Source: Salinicola aestuarinus (GTDB lineage Bacteria; Pseudomonadota; Gammaproteobacteria; Pseudomonadales; Halomonadaceae). Taken from it: DNA of 64,000 nt. The stretch spans positions 19,302 through 83,301 of the forward strand of contig NZ_PZJP01000017.1 of NCBI RefSeq assembly GCF_003206645.1. Direction: 5' to 3'. The position numbers and the translations under genes are program-made. The notes under the pieces were generated by a model. The model saw nothing but the letters and a program-made list of their open reading frames with translations, did not search any database and was not told where the DNA came from. Position 1 is the stretch's first letter, and each line of letters begins with the position of its first letter. Below, one piece after another: positions 16,517-24,697 of this stretch.

Positions 16517-18262
16517 TTACAGGTCCAGCGCGACCTTGGTCGCCACCGCTACCTGATAAAGAATCTGCGTGATGCTGGTCGCCAGTTCGATGTTGCTGGT
16601 TGGCGCGGCGGGCAACACGAGGATCTCATCACCGGCGCGAACATCGGTATCACCTGCGCGAATGACGGCGCCATTCCGGTGGACCACCAGCACCTGATCG
16701 TCGTCGGCTCGCGGAGTAAAGCCACCGGCAGACCGAATGTAATCCTCTGCGCTCATTCCCGGGGTAAAGACCATCGCTTGAGGGATCGTCACTTCGCCGC
16801 TCAGCAGCACGGAATCCGAGCTTTCCGGAATAGTGACCACGTCGCCATCCTGCAGACGGATATCGGCAACGCTGTCACCGCGAGCAACGACCAGCCGGCC
16901 GGTCGGTTGGGTCTGGCGCGCTTTCTGAACGAACTGCTGGATCAGCTCAGCCTGACGCACCTGAATTTCACCCTCTTTAGCGGTACGCGAGGGATAGCCC
17001 AGATAGGTCTGTTCCAGCCGGTCCAGACTCTCATTGAGCGATTCTTGCTGCTGCTCGGCAACGCTGTCGCGGCGAATCGAGACGTCCTGGTAGCTAGTCA
17101 TGTTGCTGGGCACGCTAATAGCGTTGAGGAACTCGCCGAGATGCGCATCCCTTGGCAGTACGTAGCGAGACGGGCCGTAATAGCTGCCTTCGACCTGGAC
17201 GACGATGCTTTCGCTGCGCTGATCCGAGCTGTAGACGACTTCATCGCCGCGCTGCACATCGGCGTCACGAAACTCGTTCAACGTGAGATATCGCGCTACC
17301 GGGCCTTCGGGGCGGTCGCCGCGCAGCAACACGTGAGAAACGCCGGAACGCAGGCGAGCGAGATCGCTGACATCACCGCCGGTAAGACGTTCGCCGGCCA
17401 GCTCGTAGCGGAACGGCTTCTGGACGTCACCGACCACGGCAATTGCCGGGCCACGCTCTTCGACGACGACGGTGTCGCCATCGCGGAACTGGGTCTGCGG
17501 CATGTCGCCGTTGATCAGGAAGTCGTAGAGATCGACGGTCTCGATTGTGCGGCCGTTACGCTTGACCACGATCTGGCGATAGCTGCCGAGCGCCTGATCG
17601 ATGCCGCCGGCCTGGTCGAGAAAGTAGAGTACCGAGTCGCTAGGCGTCCCCGAATAGCGCCCGGGGTTGGTGACATACCCCGTGACGAAAACGCCCACGG
17701 GCTGCACGCCCTGCAGATTGGTGTAAACCTCCACGTTCTCCGGATAGACCGTTTTGATCGCTGAGGTCACCCGGGAATTGAGCTCGCTGTTGGAGGTGCC
17801 CTGTACGTTGAGAGGGCCGATCCCCGGCAGGAAAATGTTCCCCTGGGAATCGACGGTGAGCACGCTCTGCAGCTCGGTGCCGCCCCAGACGCGAAGGTTG
17901 ACCTGATCGCCCGGCTTGATGGTGTATCCGGGGTTCAGGCCGTCTGCCATCACACCGCGAAAACCACCGGAGAAGAGACTCGCGCCGAACGGCGGCAGCC
18001 TGTTGGGATCGATAGGCGCCACGTTGGGGTCAATAGGCCCATAATTGGCACTGTTCCAGTTGGCCCGGGGGGTATCGTCAACACCCTGCCCCGTTTGCTC
18101 GCCGCTCGCGCCCTGCTCCTGTGTTTGGCTGGTCATCGATTGGGCCTGCTGATCCTGGGGCAAGATACTGCCGCCGAAGGTCTGCGCGCCTGCCAAGGGC
18201 GCGTTCAGGCACGCTACCGCCACCAGGCACCCGGCCCGGAAGAACGATGCTGCATGTTTCAT
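16517..18262 (-). CDS. kpsD: Outer-membrane polysaccharide export protein KpsD (OPX family)
   Basis: 581 residues with an N-terminal signal peptide (FFRAGCLVAVACLNAPLAGAQ, cleavage after AGA) and no lipobox, as in KpsD rather than Wza. The Poly_export/SLBB domain begins near residue 110: GYTIKPGDQVNLRVWGG, VDSQGNIFLPGIGPLNVQG and PVGVFVTGYVTNPGRYSG. Further SLBB-type repeats follow (IAVVGDVQKPFRYEL, VQVEGSYYGPSRYVLP, VLLSGEVTIPQAMVF). It forms the periplasmic and outer-membrane part of the export conduit. The start at 18262 has AGGAAGT upstream. It precedes kpsM; about 190 bp separate it from the lipoprotein gene upstream. That gap shows no ORF worth calling. Confidence 0.88.
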   Translation of the reverse strand: MKHAASFFRAGCLVAVACLNAPLAGAQTFGGSILPQDQQAQSMTSQTQEQGASGEQTGQGVDDTPRANWNSANYGPIDPNVAPIDPNRLPPFGASLFSGGFRGVMADGLNPGYTIKPGDQVNLRVWGGTELQSVLTVDSQGNIFLPGIGPLNVQGTSNSELNSRVTSAIKTVYPENVEVYTNLQGVQPVGVFVTGYVTNPGRYSGTPSDSVLYFLDQAGGIDQALGSYRQIVVKRNGRTIETVDLYDFLINGDMPQTQFRDGDTVVVEERGPAIAVVGDVQKPFRYELAGERLTGGDVSDLARLRSGVSHVLLRGDRPEGPVARYLTLNEFRDADVQRGDEVVYSSDQRSESIVVQVEGSYYGPSRYVLPRDAHLGEFLNAISVPSNMTSYQDVSIRRDSVAEQQQESLNESLDRLEQTYLGYPSRTAKEGEIQVRQAELIQQFVQKARQTQPTGRLVVARGDSVADIRLQDGDVVTIPESSDSVLLSGEVTIPQAMVFTPGMSAEDYIRSAGGFTPRADDDQVLVVHRNGAVIRAGDTDVRAGDEILVLPAAPTSNIELATSITQILYQVAVATKVALDL

Positions 18263-18454
18263 GCAAGACTTCCTGTTGTGTTATCGCGACTGGCGCCACC
18301 ACGTGGGCCAACTACAAAGTGAATGTGGCAGTTCCAATGAAGCGCGCCAAACGAGCCAAGGGTAAAAAAGCGCAAGGCCCCCTTCGACTCCAGCGCGACC
18401 CTCGCCGCCAGAAACTCTACACGCAGCGCGGGTCAAAAAAGGATCCGAATTTGG

Positions 18455-18874
18455 TTACGGATTGCTGGGACCCGTCAGCACTTGCGTAACGAGACGCTGG
18501 GAGTACCAACCCTGACCTTCGACCAGACAGGCGACCTTGGCTTGGCTCACATCCTGAGCGCCGATGCTGCGCGAGACGTCCAGATGGGCGCAGAGTCGCC
18601 CACTGCCGGCGAAGTAACGCTCATTGACGATGACTGAGACATTGGAGCCCCATGGGCTCTTGGGGAAAGCGCCGATGGTGCCGGGCGTGGCATTGTCCAG
18701 AAAAGAGGAGATCTCCGGGCCGACAGCCGCGGCACCGGGCATGGCACCGACATTGTTACCGCCATAATGATTCTGAGATGCACAGCCGGTCACGGCTGCG
18801 ACAACAAGGCCCATCTGGAGCCACTTCGTAAGCCGGCCAACACTGCCGGAAACCCCGTCGAGAACGTTAGACAT
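18455..18874 (-). CDS. Small lipoprotein at head of capsule export operon
   Basis: 139 residues. The N-terminus ends in a lipobox, VVAAVTGCAS (Cys near residue 31), after a hydrophobic stretch, so it is a predicted lipoprotein. The mature part is Gly/Ala/Ser-rich, then NATPGTIGAFPKSPWGSNVS, ERYFAGSGRLCAHLDVSR and KVACLVEGQGWYSQRLV. Two cysteines (in RLCAH and KVACL) could form a disulfide. I do not recognise a named family. Similar small secreted proteins with a YxAxSGRxC-type motif occur beside polysaccharide genes in my memory, but I could not verify this. Its place just upstream of kpsD on the same strand suggests an accessory role in capsule export or surface anchoring. Confidence 0.6.
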   Translation of the reverse strand: MSNVLDGVSGSVGRLTKWLQMGLVVAAVTGCASQNHYGGNNVGAMPGAAAVGPEISSFLDNATPGTIGAFPKSPWGSNVSVIVNERYFAGSGRLCAHLDVSRSIGAQDVSQAKVACLVEGQGWYSQRLVTQVLTGPSNP

Positions 18875-19420
18875 CTTGTGTATTCAACCTGATCTGTTTG
18901 TTCAACCTGATGGGTGAAAAAAGCACGCCGACCTTGCTCTTTTGTCCATGAACCGTAGCAACCCCGGAGGCCAAATGGCGACGCCCGACGTGTGCACCTC
19001 GACGCCGAGCGGACTGACATACCCGCCAATGGCGTGACGCCGTGGACTTCGAATCGGTACGGAAGACGAGAGGAAGGGAGAAGACGGCAGAGACCCTCGA
19101 GCGCTGTCATGGTGGTACCTTGATTCGGCTGAATCGATGGTGTGAAACACAACGATTGTATGGTGCTCTCCGCGAGATGCCTACCTTTCACACCACGGAT
19201 ATGGCAAGCGGCGCGCTCGAAATGGTTAACGTACGTAACATTTCACACATTAGGAATTTGATCCCGTAATGGCAAATTTCCTACGGAATCCGTGGTTTTA
19301 GCTTGGGCGAGTCGCGATGCGCCCCCTCCCAACGCCCACATTCAGGAAGTGAGCTTCGCTTGACGACAACTGGCCCCACCGTCGATCGCGGAGGCCTCGT
19401 CAACAACGCCGAACAGTAGA
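18875..19420. promoter_or_regulatory. Capsule-operon upstream region with repeated TTTCACAC motifs
   Basis: 546 bp with no gene, between the end of the SLC13 gene and the start of the capsule operon, so it should hold the capsule promoter. The octamer TTTCACAC occurs at 19186-19193 and 19241-19248, and inverted at 19140-19147; the outer pair extends to a 9-bp inverted repeat GGTGTGAAA (19139-19147) / TTTCACACC (19186-19194). Closer to the first gene an 11-bp direct repeat TTCAACCTGAT occurs at 18883-18893 and 18901-18911 (period 18). These look like regulator sites; the regulator is unknown. I see no JUMPstart element. Confidence 0.4.
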
Positions 19421-21184
19421 TTAGAACGGCCAAATCTGAGGAATCAGCGACACCGCGATCATGCCGACAATCACACTCAGCGGCGCACCGAGTTTGAAAT
19501 AGTCGTGCATGCGGTATCCCCCCGGCCCCATCACCATCAAGTTGGTCTGGTAACCCAGCGCAGTCATGAAGCTCGCCGACGCTGCGACCGCAATAGCGAT
19601 GACGTACGGCATGTAGTCCACATCGAGCTGGCCAGCGACGGCGAGCGCAATGGGGAACATGAGCACGGCGGCAGCGTTATTGGTGATCATCTCGGTAAAC
19701 AGCACCGTCATCGCGTAGACGAATGCCAGTGCCACCCAAGGTGAGTCAATGTGCAGAACGACAAGCTCGGCGATAGCTTGGGCCGCACCGGACTGAGTCA
19801 TCGCCGCACCGAGTGAGAAAGAGGCGGCGATCACCACCAGCACAGAGAGATCGATATAGCGCCGCGCGGTACTCATGCTTAGACAACGAGTCATCAGCAT
19901 CAGTCCAGCAGCAAGAAAGGCGGCCTCGAGGATCGAAAGCAGATTAGAGGCGCTCAACACGACCATGACGCCCAGAATACCCAGCGACAGCGGTGCTTTC
20001 TCGAAGTTGGGCGGCGTGGAGTCATTAAGCTGACTGACCAGCAGAAAATCCTTGCGGTAGCGGTACTGATCGACAAAGTCGCGGTCCGTCTCCAGCAGCA
20101 ACGTGTCGCCCATCTGAAGCTCGATATCACCGACTTTACCGTCGAGCCGGCGACCCCGCCGAGAAATCGAAAGAATGTTGGCTTGAAAACGCGAGCGAAA
20201 GCGGCTTTCTCGCACCGTGGTACCGATACCAGTGAAGTCTGGACTGATCACGGCTTCGACCAGGCAACGATGCTGCGGCGCGACACCGAGCTTACCAACG
20301 TTGCCGTTGGCCGGACTCAAGCCCCGCATCTCACGCAACTCTCTCGCACACTCCGGCGTCCCTACGAAGATGAGGGTATCGCCGCCATTCAGACGGGTCT
20401 CGACGGGAATCTCGTCGTCGACATTCTGACTACTCTCAATGGCGGCGAGATGACCGAACTGCAGGTTACGAAGACCGGCGTCATCGATGCGACGCCCAAC
20501 CAGTGGCCCACCCGACTCGACGATCACTTCGACGCGATATTCGCGCGTTTCTTCTAGCCGGGCATCGATGGCGTCACGCCGAGGAAGTAACCATTTAGCC
20601 AAGAGGAGGATAAAGCCTCCGCCGATGATCACCAGCGGCAGACCGACCCAGGCGAGCTCGAACATGCCGAGCGACACGCCCAAGCGATCACGTAGCAACC
20701 CATCGACCACCAGGTTCGTGCTGGTGCCGATCAGGGTGCAGGTGCCCCCAAGAATAGAAATGTAGCTGAGCGGTAGCAGTAATTTGGAAGGCGGAAGCCG
20801 CAGGCGTTTCGACCAGTCCTGAATCGCCGGAATGAACATGGCGACGACGGCGGTGTTGTTCATGAACGCGCTGAGTAGTGACGCTGGTAGCATCACCCGC
20901 CACTGCGCGCGACGGAGCGTTGCAGGCTGACCGAGCAGGCGCCCCGCAACCCACTTGATGGCGCCCGTTTCCTTGAGAGCGGCGGCGACAACGTAGAGGG
21001 CAGCGATGGTCATCACACCGGTGTTGGAGAACCCCGCCAGCGCCTCACTAGGGGTCAGCACACCGGTGAATATGAGAAACACCATCGCGGCAACGACGAC
21101 GGCGTCGGGAGCGATGCGCGTCATCACCAGCGTGCCCAAAACAGCGACGACAGTCGCCATACTCAGCCAAGCGTCGATTCCCAT
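19421..21184 (-). CDS. SLC13/DASS-family transporter with two RCK_C domains
   Basis: 587 residues: about ten membrane segments split by a cytoplasmic insert of two TrkA-C/RCK_C domains (roughly residues 180-370, with YRVEVIVESGGPLVGRRI and RFQANILSISRRGRR). FMNNTAVVAMFIP and the C-terminal TNLMVMGPGGYR are typical of the Na+/sulfate, dicarboxylate and arsenite-type SLC13 group (SNT-like motifs at both halves: TSTNLVVDGLL and YQTNLMVMGPGG). Likely a Na+-coupled anion importer; substrate unknown, with sulfate the commonest for the RCK-containing kind. I use the ATG at 21184, six bases after AGGGATG; longer starts up to 21277 lack a good ribosome binding site and a plausible N-terminus. It is the last host gene before the tRNA-Asn fragment of the mobile element. 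A paralogue lies at 52001-53845. Confidence 0.8.
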   Translation of the reverse strand: MGIDAWLSMATVVAVLGTLVMTRIAPDAVVVAAMVFLIFTGVLTPSEALAGFSNTGVMTIAALYVVAAALKETGAIKWVAGRLLGQPATLRRAQWRVMLPASLLSAFMNNTAVVAMFIPAIQDWSKRLRLPPSKLLLPLSYISILGGTCTLIGTSTNLVVDGLLRDRLGVSLGMFELAWVGLPLVIIGGGFILLLAKWLLPRRDAIDARLEETREYRVEVIVESGGPLVGRRIDDAGLRNLQFGHLAAIESSQNVDDEIPVETRLNGGDTLIFVGTPECARELREMRGLSPANGNVGKLGVAPQHRCLVEAVISPDFTGIGTTVRESRFRSRFQANILSISRRGRRLDGKVGDIELQMGDTLLLETDRDFVDQYRYRKDFLLVSQLNDSTPPNFEKAPLSLGILGVMVVLSASNLLSILEAAFLAAGLMLMTRCLSMSTARRYIDLSVLVVIAASFSLGAAMTQSGAAQAIAELVVLHIDSPWVALAFVYAMTVLFTEMITNNAAAVLMFPIALAVAGQLDVDYMPYVIAIAVAASASFMTALGYQTNLMVMGPGGYRMHDYFKLGAPLSVIVGMIAVSLIPQIWPF

Positions 21185-21457
21185 GATCATCCCTGACGTG
21201 TGCCACGGCGCTCGTTCCTGACTGAGCGCATGAAGGATCCCGAAGAACCTGTGTATCCTCGGGATCGAGTGCGGCATTCTACGCAGAGCCTTTTCGAAAA
21301 CTCCAGTCGCCCCCTGCGCTTAGTGCTCTACCCCTACATGATGTCGGCGATGTCGATGCTATACAGCTAGAGGAAACTGGGACCGAAGCGGCGGAATACG
21401 TCGCCACACTCAAATGGCCCGGAAGCGGGACAAAGGCGCTGCACATGTCGCAGACAC

Positions 21458-21480
21458 AAAAAAAACCGCCAGCGGCGATT
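21458..21480 (-). terminator. Intrinsic terminator, probably the original tRNA-Asn operon terminator
   Basis: On the minus strand a 7-bp stem (AAUCGCC/GGCGGUU, one G-U pair, 3-nt loop) is followed by eight U. It lies about 60 bp beyond the 3' CCA of the tRNA-Asn fragment at 21543. No comparable terminator follows tRNA-Asn at 34079, so this one was probably separated from the array when the element inserted. Confidence 0.6.
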
Positions 21481-21542
21481 TGATGACTTGGCTCAGATTT
21501 TATCGTAACGATTGGCCGGTCGGCCGAGAGGCAGGACATCGT

Positions 21543-21590
21543 TGGCTCCCCGAACAGGACTCGAACCTGTGACCCAATGATTAACAGTCA
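21543..21590 (-). repeat. attachment-site copy: 48-bp 3' fragment of tRNA-Asn
   Basis: Identical to the 3' 48 nt (anticodon to CCA) of tRNA-Asn copies 2 and 3 (34189-34236, 34291-34338), then diverging after CAGTCA. It differs at several positions from tRNA-Asn 1 at 34079. It lacks the 5' half and cannot be a tRNA gene. It is the right-hand att of the integrated element, with the integrase 200 bp away. Confidence 0.85.
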
Positions 21591-21791
21591 GTTGGACTAT
21601 TTGAGTCGGAAAACCACCCTAATTTCAGCCGCTTAAGAAAAAAACATGCCTGATATGATGTGCTGGCTTATTGCCTACCGCACCTGCACTACATTGGCAT
21701 GCATGATCTTGAATTCCGAGATCATCATTGTCAAGCTGGCCGTAGCGAGAATGAGCGGCCGCCTCTTGGCCGCCCATCGCTCGCCTAAAAT

Positions 21792-22746
21792 CTAGGGGCA
21801 TCGACGTTGATTCAGCGCCTTCCTCATGGAGTCAACGCTAGGATGAACGTATTCCATAGTTGTACGCATACTTGAGTGGTCAAGGATCATTTGTGTGACT
21901 CGGATGTTACGATCAGGATCTTCCATGAGATCGGTCCCGAGAGTGTGCCTGAATCGATGAGGTGTGACCCGCGTGCCACAAAACCCTGACAGCCTCTTAA
22001 AGAAATGCTCGACCTGATTTATGTCCATCTCCTTGCGTCGATGCCTACGTGAAAAGCGGTTTACATTAAACAGCTGATCTTCACGTTTGAAACCTCCACG
22101 ATGAGCTGCAAGCATCAGTTTTGCAATGTAAGGATACAATCCATCTGCGATCGGCACCACGGACTCAGAATAAGTTTTGGATCCTTCAAACGAAGTTACC
22201 AGGATCATTCTTTTAAGATCAACGTCCTTAGCTTTAATGTGTAGCAATTGATTTAGCCTAATACCTGTGAAATAGAAGGTCTCAATTACTGCCTCCCAAA
22301 ACCATGCTGGATAGAGCTTCGACGGGTCATCTTGCGCGGTTTCAAATCTACGACATACGCCCATGACTTCACGTACATACCTTACAGCAAGCGGCTGCAA
22401 AGTTTTTTTTCGGTTTTCGAGGCTCCCTGACACGCACTTCATTGAATGGATTCTCTTCAACCATTATGAGTCTATGCTTGATACCAAAATTATATAGCGC
22501 AGCCAGATGCCTCACATAATTATTCCAGCTTACTTCGACGATGCCTTTCGGGTTATCTTTTGAGCGAAGGACCCTTTTTCGCCACGCGCACACGCTCTCA
22601 CGGGATATCATGCTAGGGAACGCATCTTTGCCGAAATATCTACGCGCCGCTCTGACCGCAGCAGCGTAGCTATCAACCGATTTAGGCTGCAGATGTGTAT
22701 CGGCGCAATACCGACTAAGCAACTCCATAAATGACACATCATTCAT
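21792..22746 (-). pseudogene. Tyrosine-recombinase integrase broken by a frameshift
   Basis: Two reading frames together make one XerC-like integrase. The N-terminal piece starts at the ATG at 22746 (MNDVSFMELLSRY, after AGAAGGA) and carries the SAM-like core-binding domain. The C-terminal piece is the catalytic domain: Arg in FTGIRLNQLL, H-x-x-R in TPHRFRHTLG, His in LDHSSMRTTM and the nucleophile Tyr in EYVHP. The frame is lost in a run of eight A on the coding strand (plus positions 22403-22410). With seven A, the protein would read straight through as PRKPKKTLQPLAV. The start overlaps the end of traI (22739). This is either a real mutation, an assembly error in the homopolymer, or a site rescued by transcriptional slippage. 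A programmed -1 shift would not restore the frame. Confidence 0.8.
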
Positions 22747-24583
22747 CAGAATGATCCTTCTCACTTTGGGTTTTTAGAAGAGTCAACACCCAATTGTCAG
22801 GAGGTATTTCTTGACTCACTTCGTACGGGTCTTTGACCAAATAGCCCTTCAACAGCCCAGTCTTGCTTGGCCCTTCGACGGAAACGCTATGGATATTTTG
22901 TCCCTGCGTTCTGATGTGCATATCCAGTTTCTGAAAGCGCTTTTGAACCACTTTCCATTGGTCTTCATTACTCAGCACTTCCGTGCTGAAGCGTTTGAAG
23001 ATGCCAGGGCTGACAAGGAAATAAGTGCCACCCACGACATGAACGGGCGCTTTGGTGTCATTGATTACGATGGAATGATCAGCGAGACCCAACTTCAACC
23101 AATGCCAGAACCGTTTCCCGAGATCCGAATTATTATTTATTTCATGCGTGCCCGACTTTTGTCGCGCGCCCTCCTTTTTATCAGATACAACTAAAGTAGA
23201 AGTATGTGTATTTTGCAACCCGGGCGTAACAAAACGTTTAAATTGAGATTCAGACGGCTGTTTGGCCTCTACTTCAGGAAATAAAGCAATGATATCTTCG
23301 TCGATAGTCTCACCGCGCGTAGGGCCTGCTGCCTTCGTCTGCGGCTGTGCGGGCTTTTCACTAGAAAGATTTGCGTTGCGCTGGCCCGCCTGACCGTCAG
23401 ATTGAAGAGCCTCCTTCTCAAGTGCCAACATGTCGGCTACCGATTCATCTTTATCCGGCGCCCGTTCTTCCTGAATGACAAGCTTGCCGCTGAATGAGGC
23501 TGGTCTATCCTCCATCCCCCATACCAGCGTCGGTAGCACTTTGATCATATTGAAGCTCTGCTTCCAATCACCCTCCGATATCTCACATTTCCAGACAGAC
23601 TTGCCCTCGCTAATTTCCTCGATCAACCCGTGTGCCATTAGCTCGCCGTAGAGTCGATTGAGATCAGCGGGAATGCTCTTGATACCTTGAGCGTACAGAT
23701 GGGTCTTTAGCTCATTGACCGCTCTTGGTGACACAAGCCAGAGAGATTCGTCTGTTAGCCACGCGACGCCGCCCTTCTGATTGAGTTTGAAGTGCTCCTT
23801 GACCATGTACCTCAGCCCCTCGGACAGCTTGCGCTGTATTGATTCCACAGGAGCCGATAGTGCTCGCACTGGATCTCCGCCCAGCGCCTTCGCGACGCTA
23901 GCGCGGTCCGCCTGATGGACAAGTTCAGCAATAATCCCGCCACGCTCGCTGTGTCCAGAGATGGTGTACATGAACAGTGAGAAGAGCTTGGGTTGAGTCA
24001 TCATCCAGTCGAGAACACTGACCCCAAGGACGCGCTCGCACAGTAATGGGTTGATCACAGAGTGGAGGTGATACTCCCGACCCGATCGGTACCGAACACG
24101 ATAGGGAGCTGGGATAGGACCGTGCCACAGCCTCCACTCACGCCCACCCTCGAGATGAATCTCAACGTCGACCAGCGTTTTGGCGGCGTCGTGCATAAGT
24201 GCTCCATAAATAACTGCAGCACTCCAAAGCTCACCTGCTGAACTTTGGTCTTCGGGCTTTGCATTGGGAGGCAGGAGATGCTGTTGACGCAGGCGCAATC
24301 CGTAGCAGGCTGTCTCGAGCGCATGATCCAGCATGCCACCCAAATAGGCGTGGTGATGTGATTCCGATGCCGGGAGCAGCTGAACTAGCTCTGCATAACG
24401 TCTGATAGGGCCCAATAAGAACTCATCGAAAACGCTGTGGGTCAGCGACGTCGTGTCCCACAGCATCTTGACCATCTGCTGGCGGCGCGGAGTATCGAGC
24501 AGTTCTTTACTAGGAATAGGGTGCGTAAAGAATTCCGATTGCCTGATTTTCTGGCTCGATCGCGTAAAGAAGCGTCGTAGCAT
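22739..24583 (-). CDS. traI: ICE relaxase TraI (MobH family, TraI_2 domain)
   Basis: 614 residues. The N-terminal ~310 residues carry the TraI_2 domain of PFGI-1-class elements: HHHAYLGGMLDHALETA and YGALMHDAAKTLVDVEIHL give the HD-type metal-binding histidines and aspartates of MobH relaxases, and YTISGHSERGGIIAELVHQADRASV closes the domain. A low-complexity linker (about 380-470) leads to the TraI_2_C domain near residues 490-600 (FWHWLKLGLADHSIVINDT; HVVGGTYFLVSPGIFKRF). It would nick oriT to start conjugal transfer. The start at 24583 has AGGA eight bases away; an upstream in-frame extension to 24634 is unlikely. It appears intact, but no transfer genes remain nearby. It is coupled to the integrase and 115 bp from the RND operon's last stop. 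Confidence 0.85.
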   Translation of the reverse strand: MLRRFFTRSSQKIRQSEFFTHPIPSKELLDTPRRQQMVKMLWDTTSLTHSVFDEFLLGPIRRYAELVQLLPASESHHHAYLGGMLDHALETACYGLRLRQQHLLPPNAKPEDQSSAGELWSAAVIYGALMHDAAKTLVDVEIHLEGGREWRLWHGPIPAPYRVRYRSGREYHLHSVINPLLCERVLGVSVLDWMMTQPKLFSLFMYTISGHSERGGIIAELVHQADRASVAKALGGDPVRALSAPVESIQRKLSEGLRYMVKEHFKLNQKGGVAWLTDESLWLVSPRAVNELKTHLYAQGIKSIPADLNRLYGELMAHGLIEEISEGKSVWKCEISEGDWKQSFNMIKVLPTLVWGMEDRPASFSGKLVIQEERAPDKDESVADMLALEKEALQSDGQAGQRNANLSSEKPAQPQTKAAGPTRGETIDEDIIALFPEVEAKQPSESQFKRFVTPGLQNTHTSTLVVSDKKEGARQKSGTHEINNNSDLGKRFWHWLKLGLADHSIVINDTKAPVHVVGGTYFLVSPGIFKRFSTEVLSNEDQWKVVQKRFQKLDMHIRTQGQNIHSVSVEGPSKTGLLKGYLVKDPYEVSQEIPPDNWVLTLLKTQSEKDHSDE

Positions 24584-24697
24584 TCGGGGTTCCTGTCGCG
24601 TTGTCCAGATATCAGGTTTGACAGGAGATCCCAAAAAGAGGAAGCCGAAACGTTAAGGCCAACCACGTAGGTTTTTACAGTTGAGCATTGATCACGA

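Noticed and set aside
16406..17764. 452-codon open frame on the plus strand
   Set aside because: Antisense to kpsD, whose SLBB and export motifs are clear.
19240..19290. RcsAB box in the capsule promoter region
   Set aside because: Only the TTCCTA half is matched; the other half deviates at most positions.
22399..22410. Programmed -1 frameshift at A-AAA-AAC in the integrase
   Set aside because: The downstream catalytic domain is in the +1 (equivalently -2) frame; a -1 slip reads CTT-TGC-AGC, which does not continue the integrase.
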